A stretch of 64,000 nt of DNA. It comes from Aldehydirespirator sp963662645. Its GTDB lineage: Bacteria > Actinomycetota > Acidimicrobiia > Acidimicrobiales > Aldehydirespiratoraceae. The stretch covers positions 434,001 to 498,000 of the forward strand of contig OY759762.1 of assembly GCA_963662645.2 (NCBI GenBank). Direction: 5' to 3'. A program made the translations under genes and the position numbers. This document shows positions 25,202 through 31,005 of this stretch, piece after piece; the first letter of the stretch is position 1; the number at the start of each line of letters is the position of its first letter. The notes beneath the pieces were generated by a model. The model worked only from the letters and a program-made list of their open reading frames with translations. It made no database searches and was not told the DNA's origin.

Positions 25202-25974
25202 GAAGCTGTGAGCCTGCTCACCGTCAAGAAGCCGGTGTGGGCCACCATGCGGTGGTTGGGGCGCACCGCGTCGCCCTCTACATGCCAGCCCCGGTGCAGC
25301 ACCTCGACAGTGTTGTGCAGACCGAACGGCGAGTCGTCCAGCGCCCGGCGCAGCCTCTGGACCTGCACGATGCTCGGCGTGTAGGCCAGCAGGATGCCTC
25401 CCGTGCGCAGCGCCCCCGCCGCACCGGCGACGACCCGCCACGGCTCGGGCAGGTCGAGCACCACCCGGTCGAGGTCGGTCTCGTCGATGCCCTCATACAC
25501 GTCGCGGACCTCCGTGCGGTACCGCTCCAGCGCCCCGGGGCCGCAGAAGCGCTCGACGTTGGCCCGGGCCCGGGCACAGAAGTCCTCTCGGCGCTCGTAG
25601 CCCGACACCACCGCGCCCGCCCGCAGCAGCGACATCGACAGCGCCCCGGAGCCAACCCCGGCCTCGAGCACCCTGGCGCCGGGGTGGATGTCGGCCAGAA
25701 CGAGGATGGCCCCGGTGTCCTTGGGATACACCACCTGCGCCCCCCGGGGCATCTTGAGCACCGCGTCGGCCAGGGTGGGACGCAGAGCCAGGAAGGCGGC
25801 GCCCCGCGATGACCTCAGCCTGGTTCCCTCGGGTGCGCCGATGATGTCGTCGTGGTCGATCACGCCGGCGTGGGTGTGGAACTCGCGGCCGGCGGCGAGG
25901 TCGACCAGGTAGCGGCGGTTCTTGCGGTCGATGAGCAGGACCGGCTCGCCCGCCTCGAACGCCCCGGCAGTCAT
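25198..25974 (-). CDS. trmI: tRNA (adenine-58-N1)-methyltransferase TrmI
   Basis: SAM-dependent enzyme forming m1A58 in the tRNA T-loop. 258 residues. The N-terminal beta domain ends in HDDIIGAPEGT. RGAAFLALRPTLADAVLKMPRGAQVVYPKDTGAI is the family signature, VLEAGVGSGALSMSLLRAGA is the SAM motif, and LDRVVLDLPEPW is the catalytic region. It lies near mpa, as trmI does in mycobacteria. A 12-codon mini-ORF duplicating the ttuA end and trmI start lies between ttuA and this gene and ends within its ATG. Confidence 0.94.
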   Translation of the reverse strand: MTAGAFEAGEPVLLIDRKNRRYLVDLAAGREFHTHAGVIDHDDIIGAPEGTRLRSSRGAAFLALRPTLADAVLKMPRGAQVVYPKDTGAILVLADIHPGARVLEAGVGSGALSMSLLRAGAVVSGYERREDFCARARANVERFCGPGALERYRTEVRDVYEGIDETDLDRVVLDLPEPWRVVAGAAGALRTGGILLAYTPSIVQVQRLRRALDDSPFGLHNTVEVLHRGWHVEGDAVRPNHRMVAHTGFLTVSRLTAS

Positions 25975-26009
25975 GGACTGCCGCGCTCCGAGAACGGTCC
26001 GACAGTCAT
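25971..26009 (-). CDS. Mini-ORF linking ttuA to trmI (12 aa)
   Basis: Reads MTVGPFSERGSP then TGA. Its ATG overlaps the ttuA stop (ATGA) and its TGA overlaps the trmI ATG. It copies both neighbours: its end resembles the ttuA C-terminus (FSGRGRP) and its start the trmI start. It therefore arose by a 35-bp tandem duplication of the junction. Confidence 0.6.
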   Translation of the reverse strand: MTVGPFSERGSP

Positions 26010-26944
26010 GGCCTGCCGCGGCCCGAGAAGCGCACTGGAGCGGGGGTCGTCGCCCGCTCGGCCAGGCGGCAGAATGCGCACACGCCGGCGTCGGTGGGCG
26101 ATCCGCAGCGCTCGCACGGCGCCAGATCGGACCGGTCCCGCTCCACCTGGGCCCGGAAGCGCTCCGAAGCCCTCTCGAGGAAGCCGAAGTAGAAGTCGTG
26201 CTTGGCCCCGGGCGACTGAACTTCGATGTCGTTGAGCGCGGCCTTGTAGGCGAGGTGCTTGTTGCCGGCCGCCATGGGGCACTCCTCGACGATGTAGTCG
26301 ATGCCCCGCAGGATGCAGTAGGCGGCGGTCTCGCGCTCGCTCAGCCGGACCAGGGGCTTCACCTTTCGGGGGAAGCCGTCGCGAGCCTCCAGCACCGGCA
26401 GCTGCCGGCCCAGGTACTCGGTCTGCCACCTCAGCGTGTTGCCCATCAGCACTGCCGCCTCGTCGTCGAGGTTGTGCCCGGTGGCGAGGGCGTCGTAGCC
26501 GCCCCGGCGGGCCGCCTCGTCGAACAGGTGCCGCTTCGACAGTCCGCAGGCCGAGCACGGCGCCCTCTTGGCGGCGCGGGCACCGCCGGGGATGTCGAAG
26601 CCGTGGGTCCGCAGCAGGTCGGCGGTGTGGAGGGTGAGATCCCGGCTCTCGGCGTAGCGGTGGGCGTAGCCGGCGGATTCATCGCTGTAGTCGCCGATGC
26701 CGAGGCCCAGGTAGAAGCCGTCGGCCTCGTAGCCCAAGTCGACCAGCATGTCCCACAGGGCCAGGCTGTCCTTGCCGCCCGAGACCGCTACCAGCACACG
26801 CTCGCCGGGCTGCAGCATGCCGAAGCGGCGGATGGCTCGCGCCACCTGGTCGCGGCACAGCCGCAGGAAGTGGTCGCGGCAGAAGTTGGCGTTGTGGCGC
26901 CGTATGTCGATCACCGCTGGTCCGCGGCACACCCGGCACTTCAC
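26006..26944 (-). CDS. ttuA: tRNA-5-methyluridine54 2-sulfurtransferase TtuA
   Basis: PP-loop enzyme that thiolates U54/T54 in the tRNA T-loop using sulfur from the carrier TtuB. 312 residues from GTG 26944. An N-terminal zinc finger (CRVC...FCRDH) precedes the PP-loop SGGKDS (55-60) and GHNLDDEAA. The three [4Fe-4S] ligands Cys130, Cys133 and Cys222 (APCSACG and EECP) fall where I recall them in Thermus thermophilus TtuA. The C-terminal zinc finger is CERCG...CAFC. It is placed between ttuB and trmI and linked to both by 4-nt-overlap mini-ORFs. Confidence 0.9.
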   Translation of the reverse strand: MKCRVCRGPAVIDIRRHNANFCRDHFLRLCRDQVARAIRRFGMLQPGERVLVAVSGGKDSLALWDMLVDLGYEADGFYLGLGIGDYSDESAGYAHRYAESRDLTLHTADLLRTHGFDIPGGARAAKRAPCSACGLSKRHLFDEAARRGGYDALATGHNLDDEAAVLMGNTLRWQTEYLGRQLPVLEARDGFPRKVKPLVRLSERETAAYCILRGIDYIVEECPMAAGNKHLAYKAALNDIEVQSPGAKHDFYFGFLERASERFRAQVERDRSDLAPCERCGSPTDAGVCAFCRLAERATTPAPVRFSGRGRP

Positions 26945-26982
26945 CGCGACCCCGACCTCATCGCCGCGCCCCGGCACTTCAC
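26941..26982 (-). CDS. Mini-ORF directly upstream of ttuA (13 aa)
   Basis: Reads MKCRGAAMRSGSR from GTG 26982. Its first four residues repeat the ttuA start (MKCR), and its TGA overlaps the ttuA GTG as GTGA. The 38-bp spacing is a tandem duplication of the ttuA start region. Confidence 0.6.
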   Translation of the reverse strand: MKCRGAAMRSGSR

Positions 26983-26999
26983 AGCCGCACCGACCTCAT
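26979..26999 (-). CDS. Micro-ORF overlapping the ttuB stop (6 aa)
   Basis: Reads MRSVRL then TGA. Its ATG overlaps the ttuB stop (ATGA) and its stop overlaps the GTG of the next mini-ORF (GTGA). It completes an unbroken stop/start chain from ttuB to ttuA. Confidence 0.45.
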   Translation of the reverse strand: MRSVRL

Positions 27000-27223
27000 C
27001 GCCGCGCCCCGGCACTTCGCCGGCGAACCGCCCCGCCTGATATCACGCTGCGGATCTCCACCGAAGCGTCCGCCGCCAGCGTGCGGTCGCCGGCCACCAG
27101 CTCGCCGTCGCATATCACCAGATGAGACTCCCGGTTCAGCCCCAGGCGCTGCAGCAGGTCGTGCACCGTCACCGGACCCTCGACGTCCATCTCCCTGGTC
27201 GGGTTGCTCAGCACGACTCGCAT
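26996..27223 (-). CDS. ttuB: ThiS/TtuB-like ubiquitin-fold sulfur carrier with C-terminal extension
   Basis: 75 residues: MRVVLSNPTREMDVEGPVTV, then HDLLQRLGLN, then a beta-grasp pattern (HLVICDGELVAGDRTLAADASVEIRSVISGG). The position next to ttuA indicates the sulfur carrier for tRNA thiolation. Family members normally end in Gly-Gly, which is activated as a thiocarboxylate. Here Gly63-Gly64 is followed by 11 residues (AVRRRSAGARR). Either a protease trims it or the carrier works differently. The extension is encoded by the duplicated junction sequence, suggesting the original stop was lost. Confidence 0.78.
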   Translation of the reverse strand: MRVVLSNPTREMDVEGPVTVHDLLQRLGLNRESHLVICDGELVAGDRTLAADASVEIRSVISGGAVRRRSAGARR

Positions 27224-27246
27224 CGGACCAGCGTGCTTCGGCGAAC

Positions 27247-27474
27247 TCAGTCGCGGTCCCTGTTCAGGTGCCGGACCTCGATTCCAGCACCCGGCTCGAG
27301 CCGCTCCTCCAACACTGTCGTGGGCTGGCGCGGTCCCAGCGCCCGGCGCGCCAGCTTGACCGCGCCCTGCGCGACGAACACCGCCAGCCACAGCCGCGAG
27401 CTGCCGAGCAGGCCACGTCGCACAGCCCGGCGCGTGATCCAGGCTCCGGCTGCCCTCCCGGCGACCGGTCCCAT
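27247..27474 (-). CDS. Small conserved-looking membrane-associated protein, unknown
   Basis: 75 basic residues (MGPVAGRAAGAWITRRAVRR at the N-terminus) with one weakly hydrophobic helix (SRLWLAVFVAQGAVKLARRA). The acidic C-terminal segment is LEERLEPGAGIEVRHLNRDR. It follows the next small membrane gene by 3 bp and precedes ttuB on the same strand. No family recognised. Confidence 0.55.
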   Translation of the reverse strand: MGPVAGRAAGAWITRRAVRRGLLGSSRLWLAVFVAQGAVKLARRALGPRQPTTVLEERLEPGAGIEVRHLNRDRD

Positions 27475-27477
27475 GGG

Positions 27478-27690
27478 TCAGACCCGCCTCACTTCTACGA
27501 CGGTCCTGCGAAGCCGGCCCGCCCTTCGCCCCAACAGGTAGGCGAGGCCGATCAAGACGCCCGCAGCGGCAGCCGCTCCGTAGGCGACCTTGACGAGAAG
27601 CGGCTGGGTGTCCCGGTCGATGTCGGCTTGAAGGTCGCGCAGGGCGTTCTCCAGCGAATCACGAGTGATCTGGTCCGGTTCCGCCGTCAT
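27478..27690 (-). CDS. Small membrane protein (DUF3618-like)
   Basis: 70 residues from ATG 27690, which overlaps the stop of the upstream holin-like gene (ATGA). An acidic helix (RDSLENALRDLQADIDRDTQ) is followed by one transmembrane helix (VAYGAAAAAGVLIGLAYLLG) and a basic RRAGRLRRT tail. The pattern resembles actinobacterial DUF3618 proteins, which usually accompany phage-holin-like DUF1469 proteins, as here. Confidence 0.6.
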   Translation of the reverse strand: MTAEPDQITRDSLENALRDLQADIDRDTQPLLVKVAYGAAAAAGVLIGLAYLLGRRAGRLRRTVVEVRRV

Positions 27691-27986
27691 CGCAGGCCTC
27701 GCTTGCCGACCTGGCGCAACAGCGCGGCGATGACTGCCACGAGCGCGGCCACCGCGATCAGGTAGGGAATCCACGAACGGCTCCCTTGGAAGGCGGTGCC
27801 CGTCTCGGTTTGCAGAGCTCGAAGCAGCGAGAGCAGCAGCAGCAGCAGGCCAACGACCAGCGCGACGCTTCCGGCCAGGCCCATCGACACCCACCGCCCG
27901 GCGCCTCGCAGCGGACCGAGCAACTCTTGGCGCACGTAGGCCTTCAACAGGTCCACGACTTCTGCTACGCCCTGCCTGCGTGCCAA
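27687..27986 (-). CDS. Holin-superfamily-like (DUF1469/Actinobacterial holin-X) membrane protein
   Basis: 99 residues. The likely start is TTG 27986 with a GGAGG site 7 nt upstream; no ATG or GTG is well placed. An amphipathic N-terminus (VAEVVDLLKAYVRQELLGPL) precedes two transmembrane helices (about 34-53 and 72-92). This is the layout of cellular DUF1469 proteins, which are not phage lysis genes despite the holin name. It is coupled to the DUF3618-like gene by ATGA. Confidence 0.65.
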   Translation of the reverse strand: MARRQGVAEVVDLLKAYVRQELLGPLRGAGRWVSMGLAGSVALVVGLLLLLLSLLRALQTETGTAFQGSRSWIPYLIAVAALVAVIAALLRQVGKRGLR

Positions 27987-28014
27987 ACCTGGTCCTCCGC
28001 CCTTGCCGGGCCGT

Positions 28015-28062
28015 GTTCCCCGCTCTTGTTCGCTGCGATCACGGGCCGCTCGGGCCCTGACT
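28015..28062 (-). repeat. Dispersed intergenic repeat, copy 4 (inverted)
   Basis: Reverse-complement copy of the element: CCCGCTCTTGTTCGCTGCGA, then TCACGGGCCGCTCGGGCCC. It lies between the holin-like gene and the LON-domain gene. Confidence 0.65.
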
Positions 28063-28099
28063 GCCCCGCCGGGCCCCAACGGCCAAGCGGGCTCCAACG

Positions 28100-28738
28100 C
28101 TATCCGGTGCCGAACTCGATTCTTGCCCTCATCAGCTCGACGGCGTCGGCCACCACACGATGCGCCACCGCAAGCCGCTGACTGGCGCTCGGTGTGCACA
28201 GCACCTCGTAGCGGTCGAGCGGACCGAGCGGAGTCAGGGCCACAGCCCTGTACGAGGCCTCGGCCAGATCGTTGCCCAGATCGACAGGCGCCGGCTCGGC
28301 CCGCGGCCCCGACCCGAACCTCAAGCGGCCGGCCAGGCTGCGGGCCTCCGAGACCAGATCGGACAGCCGCCGCAGCCGCTCGGGGGCCTCGGACGACTCA
28401 TCTTCGGGCTCGTCGGGCCAGTCCTCGGTCTCGGCGCAGGGGTATGGATCGTCGGGAAGCCACCGCCGCACTCGGATGCGGCGGACTCCCAGCGCCATCA
28501 CCAGCAGCCGGCCGTCGGCCAACCCTTGGGTCTCCACCACGCGGGCCATGGTGGCCACATCGCACCTCACGTCGCCGCCCCCGACCTCCCGGCCGCGCTC
28601 GATCAGCACGACGCCCATTTCCCGGTCTGTCGAGACGACGGTGTCGAGCATGGCCACATAGCGCGGCTCGAAGACATGGAGGGGCAGCGGCAGCCCGGGC
28701 AGCAGGACCGACTGGAGCGCGAACATGGGCGTGGCCAA
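28100..28738 (-). CDS. LON peptidase N-terminal (substrate-binding) domain protein
   Basis: 212 residues beginning MATPMFALQSVLLPGLPLPL then HVFEPRYVAML, the hallmark of the Lon N-terminal (PUA-like) domain. MGVVLIERGREVGG and a C-terminal helical part (RLRRLSDLVSEARSLAGRLR) follow. No AAA or Ser-Lys protease domain is present, so it is one of the stand-alone domain proteins common in actinobacteria. Their function is unknown. It is preceded by PBP4 on the same strand. Confidence 0.85.
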   Translation of the reverse strand: MATPMFALQSVLLPGLPLPLHVFEPRYVAMLDTVVSTDREMGVVLIERGREVGGGDVRCDVATMARVVETQGLADGRLLVMALGVRRIRVRRWLPDDPYPCAETEDWPDEPEDESSEAPERLRRLSDLVSEARSLAGRLRFGSGPRAEPAPVDLGNDLAEASYRAVALTPLGPLDRYEVLCTPSASQRLAVAHRVVADAVELMRARIEFGTG

Positions 28739-28755
28739 GGTCCCGGCCCCCGCTC

Positions 28756-30381
28756 CTATTGGCCGCTTGACTCGGGGTTGGGGTCCGCCACCGGCGCCCT
28801 CGCGGGCCTCGGATGGAGCAGGGCGTCAGCCGATGACGGACCGTACGGATGGCCGGCCGCGGCCGAGATCAGGCCTCGCTGCAAGTCGTTGCAGAAGCCC
28901 AGGTCGAAGATGAGCCCCTCGCGGTTGGACATCAGCGCGAACGTGAGCACGTCGCCGTTTCGGGCCACGGTCACCCCGGCGAGGGCCGACACGTCGTTCA
29001 GGGTGCCGCTCTTGGCCCACACCGGGCCGTCCACCGCACCCTCGGAGAGGGTGTCGGCGTCGGAGGTCGTTCCGTCAGCGGTCCCGTCGGAGAGCTGCGA
29101 TTCTGCCTCGCAGTCCCGGAGGGTGCCGCTCTCCCCCACCACAGCCAGACCCGTCACCAGCGGCGAGTCGGGACCGGCCTGCAGCAGCAGCCGGGTGATC
29201 AGGTCGCATGTCAGCCGGTTGTGCAGCGACAGTCCCGATCCGTCGGCAATGACGATCCCGGTGGTCGGGATGCCCAGCAGTCGCTCCAGAACATCGTGGA
29301 CGTCGGTGACCGCCTCGGCGCGCGCCGAGCCCGAGAAGCGTCTGCCGATGTCCTTGAGAATCATCTCGGCCGTGGTGTTGTCCGAGTGGCGCAACATCCG
29401 GGCCACTATCTCCGCCATCGGCGGCGACTCGACGCTGCCCAGCGAGAAGAGCTCGGACCGCGGCGGCGCAACGCCCTTGCCGGCCGGGGCCGACACGAGG
29501 ATGCCGCGGGCCTCGATCAGCCCGTCCAGCACCTCGGCCGTGTGGAGCGCGGGATCGGGGGCCCGCACGTTCTGGCGCCGGCTGGCATAGTCGGCCGACG
29601 CGGGGAACGACACGTACCCGTCGTTGAGCAGCAGCGCGGACAGAGGACCGACCTGGTTGCTGTTGACGTAGGACTGCCTCCATATGGGCTGGTCGCTGGG
29701 CTCGACGATCTGACCGGAGTAGTCCCGCTCCGCTTCGGGGAACCGCGACTCGTCGGCCAGGACGCTGCCCTCGATCCTGGTGATGCCCCGATCACGCAGG
29801 CTCGCCGACGCCTCAACGGCCAGATCCGCGAAGTCGGTGTGGGCCATGGGCTCCGGGAAGCGCCGCATGTAGGAGAGCGTCGACAGGACCGGATCGCCCC
29901 GTCCCACCAGATATATGTCGCCGGTGAGCACGCCGCCGGAGGAGGCCGTCAGGTCCGCGGAACGCACGAAGGCCTCGGTGCTGAAGGTCGCCTCCGGTCC
30001 TGCCGTCTCGAGGATCACGGCCGCGGTGACGATCTTCATCAGCGAGGACGGCACGAGCGGCACGTCTGCCTGCTCGCGCAGGACGGGCTCGCCGTTGCGG
30101 TAGACGGCCAGGCATGTCTGCGGCGGGGCGCCGGGGAGCGCGGCCACGCCCGAGAGCCGCTCGAAGAGACGGGCCTCGGTGACCGGACCCGACAGCCACG
30201 ACGGCGTCCGGCGCACGCTGAGCAGCGGTGTGTCCACCACCATCCGGGGAGGGCCGGCGTCGACGACCCAGCCCGGATCGGAGTCGGCGCTTATGCGCCG
30301 CGCCTGCACATACGACCCGACGGCAGTGGTCGCCAGCGCGGCCAGCAGGATCGAGACCAGGATTCGGCGCATTCTCGCCAT
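28756..30381 (-). CDS. dacB: D-alanyl-D-alanine carboxypeptidase/endopeptidase (PBP4, DacB type)
   Basis: 541 residues from ATG 30381, with an N-terminal signal/anchor helix (RRILVSILLAALATTAVGSY). This is a class C penicillin-binding protein trimming peptidoglycan peptides outside the membrane. The catalytic motifs are SxxK at Ser113 (PSSLMK), SxN in RHSDNTTAE and KTG-type KSGT in WAKSGTLNDVSAL. The usual large PBP4 insertion lies between the first two. The C-terminus is Pro/Ala-rich. An open frame upstream of 30381 lacks signal-peptide character, so I use the later ATG. Confidence 0.9.
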   Translation of the reverse strand: MARMRRILVSILLAALATTAVGSYVQARRISADSDPGWVVDAGPPRMVVDTPLLSVRRTPSWLSGPVTEARLFERLSGVAALPGAPPQTCLAVYRNGEPVLREQADVPLVPSSLMKIVTAAVILETAGPEATFSTEAFVRSADLTASSGGVLTGDIYLVGRGDPVLSTLSYMRRFPEPMAHTDFADLAVEASASLRDRGITRIEGSVLADESRFPEAERDYSGQIVEPSDQPIWRQSYVNSNQVGPLSALLLNDGYVSFPASADYASRRQNVRAPDPALHTAEVLDGLIEARGILVSAPAGKGVAPPRSELFSLGSVESPPMAEIVARMLRHSDNTTAEMILKDIGRRFSGSARAEAVTDVHDVLERLLGIPTTGIVIADGSGLSLHNRLTCDLITRLLLQAGPDSPLVTGLAVVGESGTLRDCEAESQLSDGTADGTTSDADTLSEGAVDGPVWAKSGTLNDVSALAGVTVARNGDVLTFALMSNREGLIFDLGFCNDLQRGLISAAAGHPYGPSSADALLHPRPARAPVADPNPESSGQ

Positions 30382-30518
30382 CGTACGCCGCCCACCCGCC
30401 TCGATGGGGGCAGAATCGCCCGGCCGCGTCGCGGTTTCGGTAGCGTCGGGGATCAGCGCCAGAGGCCCAGCATGTGCCTCGGCGGACCAATCCGACATCC
30501 GCGCCAGAGGAGCCCAGC

Positions 30519-30905
30519 ATGGACATCGTGGCCGCCTTGTTCATTGACGACATCCAGCTCCGCCAGGTGCCGGGGCCCTCCACCCGCATCGACCTGACCG
30601 GCGTGCAGTTCTCGGCCGCCGCCCCCACCGAGTTGCCGCTGGTGTGGGCCCCCCACCTAGTGGTGATCGTTCGCTGCGCGCCCGACGAGCCCGGCGTCGG
30701 CGCGCTCGAGGTTGTCTACTACCGGGGGGAGGAGCGCATCGCCCGCAACGTGCAGCCGCTGCAGGTGGAGCCGGGCAAGTTCAACTACCGGCTGGTCCGG
30801 GCCGAGCTCGAGTTCGCCGACTACGGCACGGTCGAGGCCCGGGCCCGCGTCGATGCCGGGCCGGTGACCGTGGTCCCCTACACCCTGCTGCCTCCGACGG
30901 GTTGA
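30519..30905 (+). CDS. Conserved-looking protein of unknown function
   Basis: 128 residues from ATG 30519. The protein looks all-beta (DIVAALFIDDIQLRQVPGPS, LVVIVRCAPDE, LEVVYYRGEERIARN, RARVDAGPVTVVPYTLLPP) with no signal peptide. The alternating pattern suggests an Ig-like or small beta-sandwich domain. It is the first plus-strand gene after PBP4 and lies 100 bp upstream of tkt. I do not recognise a family. Confidence 0.6.
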   Translation: MDIVAALFIDDIQLRQVPGPSTRIDLTGVQFSAAAPTELPLVWAPHLVVIVRCAPDEPGVGALEVVYYRGEERIARNVQPLQVEPGKFNYRLVRAELEFADYGTVEARARVDAGPVTVVPYTLLPPTG

Positions 30906-31005
30906 GGGTGGGCCAGGGGCGACGCCCGGCGTCCTCCCCCTTCGAGTCGCGGGCAATAGCTATGGTGAGCCGCGCGTGTGCGGACGGCGTGCGGTTGGAG
31001 GATCG

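Noticed and set aside
27687..27986. Phage lysis holin or prophage
   Set aside because: The protein looks like the cellular DUF1469 type paired with a DUF3618-like protein; no other phage genes are nearby.
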